Assembly: GCA_025266875.1 (NCBI GenBank)
Contig: JALLLT010000016.1
Location: 310,001 to 374,000, forward strand
DNA length: 64,000 nucleotides
Reading direction: 5' to 3'
From: Fennellomyces sp. T-0311
Lineage: Eukaryota > Mucoromycota > Mucoromycetes > Mucorales > Lichtheimiaceae
The notes below the pieces were generated by a model. It had not been told where the DNA came from, made no database searches, and saw only the letters and a list, made by a program, of their open reading frames with translations. Of this stretch, positions 11,596-22,195 are shown piece by piece (position 1 is the stretch's first letter; every line of letters starts with the position of its first letter). A program made the position numbers and the translations under genes.

Positions 11596-11885
11596 TATCC
11601 CTGTATATTCTGTATGTATGTTACTCTTCCTACGCTGTACCCTTCACTACCACCTATGAGATATGTACACAATACAACACGTAACCCTCAGATAAAGGGT
11701 GATATCAGCATGACATGGATCGAGATATTTTAACGTGAGAGCCACATTAGGAAGTTTTATTTGCGTCTATATACAGAATACAAGAGAAAAGAGAGAGAGA
11801 ACAGATGATATTATATAAGAGTAAAAAAAAAAAGAGAGAGAGAGAAAGGAACAGAGGGAGAAACATGTCAATAGCATGATTTCAG

Positions 11886-12638
11886 CTACTGCCGGGGACC
11901 AATTCCAGCCAAAGACTGGTGAGCCTGGGCCAATTGGGCTTCTAAGCTCTTGATGCGTTGCTCGTAAGACGCTTCTTTAGCGAGCAAAGACGTTTTTTCC
12001 GATTCCAGTACAGCAGCGCGCAAGAGCAAGGTCGTATTTGTCTTCTCCAATTCAGCCACACGTTTCTCGAGACCCTCCATCTTCATAACCTTTCGTAACC
12101 GAGAACGACGAGCAGCATCAGTGTTCTTTTGGCGCTTGATGGCGGCTTCATCCGTAGGAGAAACTTCACTTTCGGACTTGCGTTTCCGAGTAGAGAAGGC
12201 CGGGGTAACATCGATGACGGGACTTTGCTGCGGCGATGGCTGTGCGACAGGAGGCGGAGACTGGACAGGTGACTGCGTCACGGTTGCCAAGGCGGCCAAA
12301 GCAGCATGCAAGTCAGCCGATGCAGGCGCAGCAGGAGGAGGGATGGGCACATCAACCAATGGGGTGTTCAAAATCGCCGATACATCCAAGTCGGCGAAGC
12401 CAGCTTGCTTTTCAAAGCCACAGTGCTCGGTTGTAGGTGAAGTCAAGAACATATCTTGAGGAGTGGCGATTTCGGGAGTCGAGTGGACACTTTGTTGTCC
12501 GGAGAACCATTCAGGAGCGAGCCACGGTTGCTCAGAGCTGGCGCTGCCTTCCGAGGCGAGCGACTGGAAAAATTGCTGGAAAAATTCGTCGTCCATTTTT
12601 TGGGATACTGGCTTGGTTTGGGGAATAACGGTAGTCAT
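11886..12638 (-). CDS. GCN4/CPC1-type bZIP transcription factor
   Basis: Predicted activator of amino-acid biosynthesis genes under starvation (general amino acid control). A single exon encodes 250 residues from the ATG at 12638. The open frame extends ten codons further upstream but has no ATG there. The N-terminal ~150 residues are rich in acidic, Pro, Ser and Gln residues, including an aromatic-acidic patch (MDDEFFQQFFQSLA, PWLAPEWFSG) that suits an activation domain. Near residue 175 the basic region RQKNTDAARRSRLRK closely matches the Gcn4 NTEAARRSRARK signature, followed by a leucine zipper (GLEKRVAELEKTNTTLLLRA...). The leader carries three upstream ORFs and the promoter a TGAGTCA element, both hallmarks of GCN4-like control. 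CPC1 or GCN4 would be suitable names once orthology is tested. Confidence 0.88.
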   Translation of the reverse strand: MTTVIPQTKPVSQKMDDEFFQQFFQSLASEGSASSEQPWLAPEWFSGQQSVHSTPEIATPQDMFLTSPTTEHCGFEKQAGFADLDVSAILNTPLVDVPIPPPAAPASADLHAALAALATVTQSPVQSPPPVAQPSPQQSPVIDVTPAFSTRKRKSESEVSPTDEAAIKRQKNTDAARRSRLRKVMKMEGLEKRVAELEKTNTTLLLRAAVLESEKTSLLAKEASYEQRIKSLEAQLAQAHQSLAGIGPRQ

Positions 12639-12661
12639 GCTAATACTCTTCAAATGCTTTT

Positions 12662-12754
12662 TCAACAAGGTTGTGGTGTTGGTTTTCGAGACTTAGAAGT
12701 CTTTTTGGTGAGTCGTTTGGATTGACATAATGGTAAACTGTAAAAGTAGGCCAT
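12662..12754 (-). promoter_or_regulatory. uORF2 in the bZIP leader (30 codons)
   Basis: ATG at 12754 in the context CCCATCATGG opens a 30-codon frame (starts MAYFYSLPLCQSKRL) that ends with TGA at 12664-12662, only 23 bases before the main bZIP ATG. It could block scanning to the main start, as inhibitory uORFs do in GCN4 and CPC1 mRNAs. The function is inferred. Confidence 0.6.
12693..12728 (-). promoter_or_regulatory. uORF3 in the bZIP leader (11 codons)
   Basis: A second out-of-frame ATG at 12728 lies inside uORF2 and encodes MSIQTTHQKDF before TAA at 12695-12693. Whether it is used is unknown. Confidence 0.4.
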
Positions 12755-12843
12755 GATGGGCAACTACGGATGTTGTTGGATTGGGGAAAAAATGCTGGAT
12801 AACTGGTTGACACTGAAAAAATCGTACAATTGTACGGAGGCGC

Positions 12844-12864
12844 TTAAGCGGTGAACGAAGCCAT
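12844..12864 (-). promoter_or_regulatory. uORF1 in the bZIP leader (6 codons)
   Basis: ATG at 12864 sits in a near-ideal context (CCCACCATGG) and encodes MASFTA before TAA. It is the first ATG downstream of the TATA-like element. A short, well-placed first uORF followed by further uORFs is the arrangement used for reinitiation control in GCN4 and CPC1. Confidence 0.6.
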
Positions 12865-12929
12865 GGTGGGATAACTGGGAATATCACAACAAGGGGTGGT
12901 TACAGGCAAGAAAAATAAAGGTAAAGAAG

Positions 12930-12940
12930 TATATATAATT
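12930..12940 (-). promoter_or_regulatory. TATA-like element of the bZIP gene
   Basis: The minus strand reads AATTATATATA, about 70 bases upstream of uORF1. If it works as a TATA box, transcription would start near 12900 and the leader would be about 260 bases with all three uORFs inside. Confidence 0.45.
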
Positions 12941-13033
12941 AAAAGTGTTTTCCAACCAGGAGGAAGTTAAAGAGCGAAGAACCAAAAAATTTTCGAGCGA
13001 GGGGTGAAAATAAAAGCGACGGAGACACAAATG

Positions 13034-13040
13034 TGAGTCA
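13034..13040. promoter_or_regulatory. TGAGTCA site, Gcn4-type binding element
   Basis: An exact match to the TGA(C/G)TCA palindrome bound by Gcn4-type bZIP dimers lies ~100 bases upstream of the TATA-like element of the bZIP gene. This suggests autoregulation. The match is certain; binding is inferred. Confidence 0.5.
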
Positions 13041-16000
13041 TCCAACGGGGTAAGTGACCAATCCAGTGCAAGAACGTCTATCTTCACGACTCAGGGGGTC
13101 GTACAAAAAAAAGCCATGTCTCGACCGCTTTCCTAAACGATCGCCCATCGCCTTGGTTCTTACTATAAAAAGTGAGAATATTACATCTTCAAGCGCTATC
13201 GATATACTGGATACATATTTATTTTGACTATTAGTAGTTTGATGAAGTGGAGAAAATGATAACCTACCAGCGAAAAACCCAGCAACGGCCGATCGCCGCG
13301 TTTCGGCGTAACGTTTTTTGGAAACCAAACCTTACCCAGGAACACCGATCAGATTTTCACATCTCTCAACTGTTCCCGTCACTTCACCGGGAAAACCTGT
13401 TGCATACTACTACTATTTCTTTCTTTACTGATCTATTGTCAGCCTGAGAAATTTTAAAAAGTAGTCAAATTGTATCTGCTGTCCGGTTAATAGTATACGA
13501 GATTCATATATAATATGAAACATGTTAGATGGTCTGTGCCCAGCAAAAAGCCTGTAGGCAATGTTTCGCATGCTCAGAGACAATGTTATCCCCAACATGG
13601 TCTTATGATGTAGGAACCGAAAATAACTCCATGTTGCTGGCTCGACCACCAATGGTAATTGGTTACGGGGCTCGGCATGCAACTTATCTTGGATTCTTCC
13701 AAAATATCGATATCCCGCGTGGATTACATTAAAGTGGCGATTGGAGACCATTACTGAACATTCCATCAGTCACCGTACGGTAGTATATAAGTACATGAAT
13801 GATGGTAGTTAATAGTACCTGCATTAGTTGAAGAAAAAGCTTCCTGTTTCGGGGCGTACGAACTGACTCCATTGTTTTGATCCAGTGCCATTGTTTCACC
13901 AGCTTAGTAATCAGAGCTTTGTTGCTACACGAAGTACTGCTGATTTGAGTTGCTATATGTGTCACGTGTATATATCCTGATACAGTTATTTACATCCCTA
14001 TCAAAACCAATTCAACCAAACAAACTAAAATCTGAAAGTCTTTGGATATAAGTACATGAAACAGGAAGGTTGCATACATAATGTTCTACCATCCAGATTA
14101 GAATATTAAAAATGGTCAGAGCATCACTTCACCGATCCACGATTGAAGGTTGGCCTCGGAGTTCGGCGCATATACCGAGACCGACCATTTGGGACCGGCT
14201 TTTACGGACATTGATCAGATGTAGTGGTCCCAAATAGAGGTGACCGAACGGGCACGTTCCTAGATAAGCGAGCGACAGTTAGCTCTGTCGAGACCAATGT
14301 TCGCCGATAATGTTATGTGGATCGATATTGTCAGCTAGAAACTCATTCAATGAAATCGTACTTGATTTGATGAAACTGAATACAGAAATATAATAGCAAG
14401 CTATCAACATAAAGTGATTTGCTGTTGAATAACACGCTAGTTGCGTCGAAACTACATGTCCTTTTAATGACAGCGACCGCTTGTGTATGTTGTACAATAT
14501 CGAAAATATGTACTTCCCTCGCTGCAACAACAACTGCTACTTCTTCGCACGTATTTACTTCATTACTCAGACATTCATGTTGTATGTAAGTTTTACTGTA
14601 AAAAAATGGAACTTTATACTTTGCATTTACACTTCATTACAATACACGATCGTTCCAATCGGTCCATGTTTTTTCGGCCACTCCAATTTCCGGACACGAT
14701 TCAACAGTCTTGCTTATTTGAGGATGACCGGTGGACGCTGGTCCACACTCGCTTCGAGCCTTAGTTGAAGGGTAATGACGTTCATTAGCTTTTCAGCGGT
14801 TCACCATTTAATTCAACTCTGAAGGGTGCTCCAGATGGGGTGATCATACTGACGAAGATTTGAAATAGATGATGGTATTACTAGCAGAAATTCACAGTTA
14901 TAAATATATGAAAAATGATACACTCCAAATGTTGATATTGTTATCATAAATTCACCTTATCGGGGATGAACTAAACAGACATACACACTGTAGATATCTG
15001 TTTACTTGTTGGAAGATGATATTTGATGTTCTTCTAAAGATATCAAGCCGCTTCCTTGAAGTTTGAAGTGGTTGTGTATATTGTTATGTCTGAAGGTGTT
15101 CCATTACGGAGAACAAGAGCAACCCCGGTTTAGGAATAGAAAAAGATTGAGTGTATGCTTAGGTATAGTTTTAGAGAAAAACAGTACTTTATTAATTCCC
15201 AGCGCACATATATCATGTGTGTTGAGCTATAGTATGGTGTGCAAAAATTTGTAAAGTTTACTGGGGAACTCGTTTTTCTTCGTCATTATCAGTTGGGTTG
15301 GCTCATCCGATCGATCTTGCGTAGAATACGAATCAACGCGAGCCATACAGCCTTGTATTTGCCCCGAATCAAACCAGTACGGTTTCAAATGCGGTAAGCA
15401 GTTCGTAATGTGATCAGAAGACTGCATCTCATGGTATCTCAGGAATAGTTCAGAAGTTCCATGTACAACCCATAATAACAGGCATTTTCCTAAATGTATA
15501 GTTTGCAAGCTTTAATTGTGCTGATCAATCATAAAATATTTGCGCCCCCATTAACTCTATACGCTGGATCCATCTCCGTATGAGTTATATAGCCAATCTT
15601 TATATGAACAATGAAAACGAAATGCTGCGACACTTATGACGACGTAGACGTAAACCATTAGGCATAATACTGTCAGTGATAGTAACTATGAAATCAATGC
15701 GAGTATAACGATGATGGCGTATGATTAATAATAAATAAAATAGAGCTTAAATACGTTCTATCTTATAGTGTGTACTGGGAGCTGTCAGGTGAGGCTGAAC
15801 TTACTGACCGATAGAATCAAGTTTATAAAATCTTGCGATCACCTACTCACTGAATCGGGGATTCTGGATATATATTCCAATTAGCCACTAACATACTACG
15901 TATTGCGCATAAGCTTGGCATTTATAGTCATTGTATATAGCGTTTATTCTATATTATTCAGTACACACAGGCTTGTTCTTAAGCTCTCATAGCGCGATCA

Positions 16001-16582
16001 TTGACTTCTACAGTAAAGACTAAAAACGACCTTTATATGCGTATGCACTTGCATAAACCGTAATTGGAAGATGTTGTCAAGCTTCACAATACTTGGCACA
16101 AAGAAAATCAGATGGTACTATAGGACTGAATGACCATGGATATTTATTTGCTTACTAAGGATCATATCCAGAGTATGTCTTTAATGCTTTACAAGCATCG
16201 CGTGCTATTACCTTCGTAGTGAAAGATTAAAATGATCTACGGTTTAAAGCATGCTAGACTATCAAGTATTCGGCATCCTGTATTCTATGCAATTGATAAG
16301 GCTGATTTTGATAAGCGACATGCGTAGTCATATCTGTTTTAGGAAAGGTGAAATGACGAATGCCAAAGGTTTCTATTATGACCATTTCAAGCTAATTCGT
16401 CTCTGTCCCATCAGCGCCTTTTTGGAATTTACTGCAATAAAGCCACGGATAATTTTTGTCGAGATGGATGGATGAGCATACAGAAAGTATTTATCATGAA
16501 AGTATATATAAAGAAGACAGGGTGTCTAAGACATGTCAGATCATCTTCAAAAATCCCAAAGCGATAAGGCTTTAAAATCATT
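13041..16582. other. Gene-poor region with inverted repeats
   Basis: About 3.5 kb of AT-rich sequence without a convincing gene. Short open frames exist on both strands, e.g. minus 15227-15508 (YHEMQSSDHITNCLPHLKPY) and minus 13425-13766, but none shows a known motif. A GC-richer patch with inverted repeats at 14148-14249 is listed separately. A short GATGGATGGATG tract lies at 16462-16474. Confidence 0.4.
14148..14249. repeat. Cluster of inverted repeats
   Basis: Three inverted pairs fall within 102 bases: 14148-14159 with 14175-14186 (10 of 12 positions match), TTTGGGACC at 14188-14196 with GGTCCCAAA at 14226-14234 (perfect, 29-base loop), and GTTCGG at 14161-14166 with CCGAAC at 14244-14249. 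The patch is clearly GC-richer than its surroundings. It may be an RNA hairpin or the remnant of a foldback element. Confidence 0.55.
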
Positions 16583-17748
16583 ATGGTTTCTTCCTCTGCA
16601 CTCTTCCAGCCAATCTTGGTTCCGTCCAGCTCAAGCATCACGTTGTCATGGCACGCATGGCACGTCTCCGCAACGATCAGAGCCATGTTCTCACCGAGCT
16701 GACCCTGGAACACTATAATCAACGCGCAACTGATGGTGGTCTGCTCATTGCCGAAGGAGCACTGGTTTCTCCCAATGGAGGCCCACCCATGTGCCTTGGT
16801 ATGTATTCCACTGAGCAAATTCGTGGATGGAAGAGAGTTACGGGTGCTGTTCGCGCCAAGGGTGGTGTAATTTACAATCAGCTCTGGCATGTTGGTCGCG
16901 CAACTACTTCGTTCTTGTTGCCTGATAACAATTGCCATTTGCGCCACCTGCTGTTGCGATCAAGGGTAACTATCCAATAGGAGATGATTGGCTAGTCCCT
17001 CATGCTATGACCGTTGACGAGATCACCGAGACAGTGAACGATTTTGTGATTGCTGCCAAGAACGCTATCGCAGCTGGATTCGACGGTGTTGAAATCCATG
17101 ACGCCAATAGCTATCTCGTTGATGAATTCATAAACAAGTCCAATAACATGCGCACGGATCAGTATAACGGATCCATTTAAAACCAAGCTCGTTTTCCATT
17201 CGAGGTAGTTTCTGCAGTAGTCGAAGCCGTGGGTGATGAAAAGATACCTATCCGATTCTCGCCTTGGTCGAACTTTCGGGTACAGAGTTTGGTACATAGA
17301 TATCTTTGACGGTGCTGTTGCTAACATTTATCTCTACATATATGAAAAGGATATGAAGGATGACACGCCGTATGAGACATGGGGTTATATAATCGATCAG
17401 GTCCGAGAACAGCATCCAAAGCTAGGATATCTCCATATGGTTGAGCCACGCATGAATTTGGCAGGCGATAACGGAAATTTGACTACTCAAGACACGCTTG
17501 ATCCATTCCGTGCAAAGTGGCCCGGTGCTTTTATTTCGGCTGGTGGTTGCACTGCCCCTGTCAAGGCTGCTCATGACTTTGCAAATTTAACGGGTAACTT
17601 GGTCGCTTTCGGTCGTATCTTTACATCCAATCCTGATCTCGTGGAACGTTTGAGGAATGATTGGTCGCTGACCAAATACAACCGAGCCACTTTCTATGGT
17701 GGAGGCGCCAAAGGATACCTGGACTTCGCAAACTATACCCACGCTTAA
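16583..17748 (+). pseudogene. Broken Old Yellow Enzyme (NADPH dehydrogenase) copy
   Basis: A decayed relative of the intact OYE gene at 46159-47329. An ATG at 16583 starts MVSSSALFQPI, then the frame shifts by one base to GSVQLKHHVVMARMARLR. The open part runs HYNQRATDGGLLIAEGALVS...KGGVIYNQLWHVGRATT, shifts again near 16930 (PFAPPAVAIKGNYPIGDDW), and meets an in-frame TAA after RTDQYNGSI at about 17177, where the intact gene has GSIENRTRF. The intron lies at the same place as in the intact copy (from about 17279 to the exon at about 17354), followed by a clean second exon (DTPYETWGYIIDQVREQHPK...LDFANYTHA). The active-site His and Asn of VEIHDANSYL are still present. At least two frameshifts and one stop make a working enzyme unlikely. 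Confidence 0.85.
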
Positions 17749-18438
17749 GCGACGTTCCACTTGTTCTGACTGTCGTACAAAAGGAGCACACATACCCCAA
17801 CGAATTCATAGGACATATCCTCAATAAATGCCATTCTGCTATTGATAAACTAAATACAGTAGTGAAGGTGTACCATTTTTATCGATATAACCTGTATGGC
17901 GTGCGACAGGGGTACGTATTGCATAGGTCACATGAATCGGGTCAACCGATAGTTTGGTAGAGCTTACATAATATGCAGGCAATAACGCAGTGTTACAATG
18001 CTTGCAAGTCTCCCAAAGCGTTGCAATGCTTAATAATGGACAGGTGGAAAACGTCATTTGGAGCTAATTGCAGGCGTGTGTCAAAATTGACTGTTTTTAT
18101 ACATATATACTGCTTTTAGTCATCGGCCGGATGACATGCTGGCGGCTCGGCCTCGCACGGATCAGGCAATTATAATCACTACTGCCACAGCAGACGTAAG
18201 AACATACAGCAGCTATCAGACAGCAGTGTGGGGTTACAGATTCTTTACTGGCGCTATGGTTTGCATGATGGAAGTGCGCGGCAATCTGCCTAGTAAGTTG
18301 GCTGCTTCATCCTAATAACCGTTGGATAGAGAAGAACTAGGTATTATTCGGAATGATTTTAAGGAGTGAATCACAATAGGTAGTAAGTTTTAAATTCTAT
18401 CTACAAAGTTAAAGAAGAGATGAAGTGGCATATCGAAA
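17749..18438. other. Spacer between OYE pseudogene and glycosyltransferase
   Basis: Nothing recognisable apart from a short GC-rich patch at 18121-18170 (CGGCCGG, GGCGGCTCGGCC). It holds the 3' flanks of the two converging loci. Confidence 0.4.
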
Positions 18439-19626
18439 TCACCATCCAGTCACATCTCTGTGGCGATCTTCTAAAAACTTGAACAGCGAGCCGGGTGTCT
18501 TCTTCCACTGGTTGTGCCAGTGGTAAGCAAACACTTGGAGCAGCCGGTTCTTTGGAAAGTCAACTTCCTCGAACGCGCCGGGCATTGAATTACTCGGCTT
18601 GCATTCCATGGAATCCGTGAAGCACCAGGGGATGATGGACCACGGCTTGACTCCGTAATACAAGAGTCTTCGGTAGACGCGGTAATACATGTAGCCTCCC
18701 CAGTCGATCGTGCCCGGGCGCGGCAAGGGGCCGTTTGCCATCTCGGACAGCATTTCGCAGAGGTACGGCGACTTCTTTTTGAAATGCATGAATGCACCGT
18801 TGAAGGGGAACAAATTGGGCTGAAAGCAGTCCCAGTGCGACAGCCATTCATGCTCGAACAGCGGCGACATGTCCCTGATAAGCAGCGCATCCATATCAAA
18901 CCACATCCCTCCGTAGCGATAAATCACCAGCAGCCGGATCAGATCACCGTCCAGGTATCCCTGACTGTCGTTGTATTCGAGATGCGGTGATCCTTCCATG
19001 GGCGTGCCTTTGGACAGCTCTTTTGGTTCGTAGAGACGGGTCTGCAGTCGGTCGCCCACTTGGGCCTTGATGTCCTGGATGATGGGGGAGGTCGACAGGT
19101 CGCCGTTGGACCAGAGGTACAGCACGGACGCATTGACGTTTTGTGTGGCGAAAAAAGAGCGGATGACGGCGAGCTGCTTTGGGCCCACGGGTGCCAGATC
19201 CGCTCGCCAGTAGGCATGGTAGACTGTCTCTTCTCTGGGACCGGGAATCGGTTGGATGGTCGCAGCATAGTCGTAACAATCGTATCCGTCGAGCAAAGCG
19301 ACGCCAGGCGATATGTCGTACACGTACTCCGATATGCCGCCCTTGTACGGGCTGTCTTCCGGAACAGCGTCAAAGCAGCCGGCCAGGGGTTTTGTGTAAG
19401 CCTCATCCGCATGCGAAATCCAGTTACGTAGGTACACTCGGATGTTGAGTTGGAGATTGAAGAGCGCGAAAAAGGAAATGACGCAGACGGCTGTCAGTAT
19501 GATTGTCCATTTGATAATTGCCGACGGTCGCCAGAACTTGTGGCGCACAAACGTGGGAGTGGTGCCGTGAAGTCGAGTGTACTGCTGTGAATTGGGAGTT
19601 CGTAGGAGATCTCGTAATCTCTGCAT
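18439..19626 (-). CDS. Type II membrane glycosyltransferase with DXD motif (GT32-like)
   Basis: Probable Golgi glycosyltransferase. An intronless frame gives 395 residues from the ATG at 19626 (MQRLRDLLRTPNSQQYTRL). The open frame continues further upstream, but that part has a poor start and is Phe/Ser-rich. A short cytosolic tail precedes one membrane anchor (IIKWTIILTAVCVISFFALF), then the lumenal catalytic part. The core motif GGMWFDMDALLIRDM carries the DXD metal and nucleotide-sugar site, with DLIRLLVIYRYGG just before it. This is the Gly_transf_sug/Och1 and alpha-1,4-galactosyltransferase pattern. Conserved-looking Trp and Asp (DWGGYMYYRVYRR) and HWHNQWKK follow. Donor and acceptor cannot be read from sequence. 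The coding region is GC-richer than its neighbours and has no intron. Confidence 0.75.
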   Translation of the reverse strand: MQRLRDLLRTPNSQQYTRLHGTTPTFVRHKFWRPSAIIKWTIILTAVCVISFFALFNLQLNIRVYLRNWISHADEAYTKPLAGCFDAVPEDSPYKGGISEYVYDISPGVALLDGYDCYDYAATIQPIPGPREETVYHAYWRADLAPVGPKQLAVIRSFFATQNVNASVLYLWSNGDLSTSPIIQDIKAQVGDRLQTRLYEPKELSKGTPMEGSPHLEYNDSQGYLDGDLIRLLVIYRYGGMWFDMDALLIRDMSPLFEHEWLSHWDCFQPNLFPFNGAFMHFKKKSPYLCEMLSEMANGPLPRPGTIDWGGYMYYRVYRRLLYYGVKPWSIIPWCFTDSMECKPSNSMPGAFEEVDFPKNRLLQVFAYHWHNQWKKTPGSLFKFLEDRHRDVTGW

Positions 19627-20084
19627 GGAAGAAGACAAGAAAAAAAGAAAGAATGGAGAGAATGCGGGTCGGACAAAGGCTGCCGTCTCAAGGGAAGAAA
19701 AAAGAGTCTCTCCTAAAATGCTCAACTTTTCGTCGATCCCGAAAGAAAGAAAGAGCGGACATTGGTCTGTCCCACGCAAAGGGAAAGCCACGTTTCACGT
19801 TCTGCATATGGCATGTTCCATTACTGTGCAGATGTGTCTGCCTACACGATGTCCATGGGCACGCCAATGCATATGTACACCGGCTCCCTCAAAACGCTTG
19901 GCATCATCAGCAATAGCCACCCCGCGGCGATCTGCTTCTAATTATACCACGCTTCGTGTTACGGTGTCACATGAAAACGGGAACGTTACAGAGGTTCATG
20001 ACGTCTTGCAAGTCTTTAGAAGGAATGGAAGAAAAAATCAAAAGCAGAAAAATATGTACAGGGAGCGTGACTGGCCGGATCCAC
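19627..20084. other. Promoter region of the glycosyltransferase gene
   Basis: 458 bases between the start of the minus-strand glycosyltransferase and the end of CDK8, also on the minus strand. It contains purine-rich runs (AAGAAAAAAAGAAAG near 19636) but no clear core element and no gene. Confidence 0.4.
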
Positions 20085-21665
20085 CTATGCATGCCGCGCT
20101 TTCTTGGCCATTCGCGAGCTATGATCATCTCGCCCCATCGCCGGCGGGTGCGCTGCCTTGTTGGTCTTGATGTCGTTGTCGTCTTGCGTGATTCGACGAA
20201 GAGGATACTCCGTTCCCTGCTGCGATAACACACTTGTAGAACAGCGTTTCAGTCTGTGCATCCTATTTGCAGCACTAAATTGCTGCTGACTTACTTCATC
20301 ACTGGTCTAGGCTCTTCTTGGAAGTACGGGTGAACCAGCGCTTTCTCAGCTGTGATACGTTTAGCTGGATCGTACTCTAGCAGCGACGCGAGCAGGTTAT
20401 ACGCTGCTTCGCTCTTTGGCAACCAGTTGAAATGGCGCAGGTTGTTGGGACACCTACAGACAGGTTGGGTTTAGCAACCAGAATGACACGATCGCAACGG
20501 CGCTTACATCGGAAACGAGCTGAGGTATGAATAGTCCGGCAACTGGTCTATGGTTGGCCACCGTTCCTCTAACAAACCTAATATGAGCCACATGTTTTCC
20601 TATTTGCAAACAACCTACTTGTCGGTGTCCCGAGCACTTCAAATATTTTGGTTAGCTGGCTTCGCTGGAAGGGAACGTTCTTTTTGCTGTCCATCTTGGC
20701 CTCCTCGCCCTTAAATATTGGCTTGAGCGCAAGCAACTCGCCAAATATGCACCCGACCGCCCACATATCTACTGCCTTTGTGTAGTGCCGTGATCCAAAC
20801 AGGAGTTCGGGTGCTCGATACCAGATAGTCACCACCACCTTATCGCCGTTGAAAAGGGGTTGGAGCGGCCGATTGAAAAGACGTGCCAAACCAAGATCGC
20901 CCGTCTTGACAACGCCCTCGCTCGTTAAGAGCACTACAAACCAGGTTAATATCATTTCCCTGGATGTCCCGAAAGAGAAAACCTTTACCATTGGCAGGTT
21001 TCAGATCACGGTGCAAAACCCAGTTAGCATGCAAATACGCAACGCTGTTAATAAGCTGCCATAGCAGTGATTTGACAATCACTTCGGGTATCTGTTTTCT
21101 CTCTGTATGGAGATGATGATGGATGATTTGCTGCAGATGAAAGCGTGTGAGACAACCAGATCATCAGACAATGGAGAACGGTTACCAGAAAGTCGTGTTC
21201 CGTGTACTCAAACACCATGTATATTGCCTTATCCTCAAGCAACACCTCTTCGAGGTTGATAATGTTTTCGTGCTTGAGTTCTCTGCATAGCTAATACACT
21301 TATTAATGCATAGGCTCCAGTTGGATACAACGACTTACCGCTATCTCTCTGCACGCCGATTGTGAAATGCCCACATAGTGATGGTTGTCACCTTCACGAT
21401 CAGGCTTGAATTTCTTTATAGCAAATTCGTGCGGATCATCTCTAATTGTCATTTCAACAAGGAATGGACGCTACGATCAGTCTTTTGCTTGCTGCACCTT
21501 CGTGATTGAGGCAATAGCTTACTTATTTCGAGATCTAGCCTTGTAAACTCTGCCATATGTTCCAGAACTGATGAAACCGATGATTTCATACTTGTCTAAT
21601 ACTCTTGGGCGACAAGCATCTCGATGGAGCTTGTATTCGGACATCATGTTGGCGTTGAGTTGCAT
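20085..21665 (-). CDS. SSN3: Cyclin-dependent kinase 8 (Mediator kinase, Srb10/Ssn3)
   Basis: Catalytic subunit of the Mediator CDK8 module, which phosphorylates transcription factors and the Pol II tail. From [20 protein letters not shown] the protein shows the glycine loop ([16 protein letters not shown]), the catalytic-lysine region ([15 protein letters not shown]) and the CDK8-type SQSACREI helix in place of PSTAIRE. Then come [10 protein letters not shown], a DLG motif ([17 protein letters not shown]), [17 protein letters not shown] and [13 protein letters not shown]. The kinase fold ends at [21 protein letters not shown] short intron (about 20254-20294, some 41 bases) then joins a basic tail with [13 protein letters not shown], as in fungal CDK8. 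Without that splice the frame stops at once (MKSTOP) at 20293. About 425 residues over eight or nine exons. It is divergent from the HAD gene. Confidence 0.9.
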
Positions 21666-22195
21666 TGGAAACCTGTAAACTGAGAGGTGCAGTGACGCTA
21701 TTGCCTTTTACAGAAGTAACCAATGCGCTGCTTTAATTTTATTTACGTTTGAATCAGGAACCAAGCTGTTTGATACGCAAGGACTATTTCAAAGTGGACC
21801 ACTTGATCGCGCATTGCAACCATGGTTCCCAGTGATAGAATGACCGGATAATCAACAGAAAATTGTACTACTTTTTTTCTTCGTCCTCAACAAGAGCGAG
21901 GATGTGATGACCAGCGATCGGGTTGGGTGTAAGGGCACAAAAACGATTTACACGTTTGTCATTTTAATTTCCAAAGTATTGGAGCGTGGTAAAAACAAAG
22001 TTATACTCGAGCATGCAAACGCAATGGACAAGCACAACTTGTAATGAATAAAAAAAATAGTGGCTTTCAACGGCCGCACCAATGGCCGAGTTTGCTTTGT
22101 CAGGGCATTTTGGGTTTGTCACTGCAAAATGCACTGTGGGACCGGCGGGGTGGGTGCCACTTTCTCTCTTTTTTTCCTCTACTCTCTCCTGAATT
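21666..22195. other. Shared promoter region, CDK8 and HAD genes
   Basis: 530 bases between two divergent start codons. It holds a CCAAT-type sequence (GCACCAATGGCC near 22077) and pyrimidine-rich stretches just before the HAD start. No coding signal was seen. Confidence 0.4.

Noticed and set aside
18471..19412. Long minus-strand frames rich in Ser/Arg overlapping the glycosyltransferase
   Set aside because: They are out-of-frame shadows of the GC-rich glycosyltransferase CDS.
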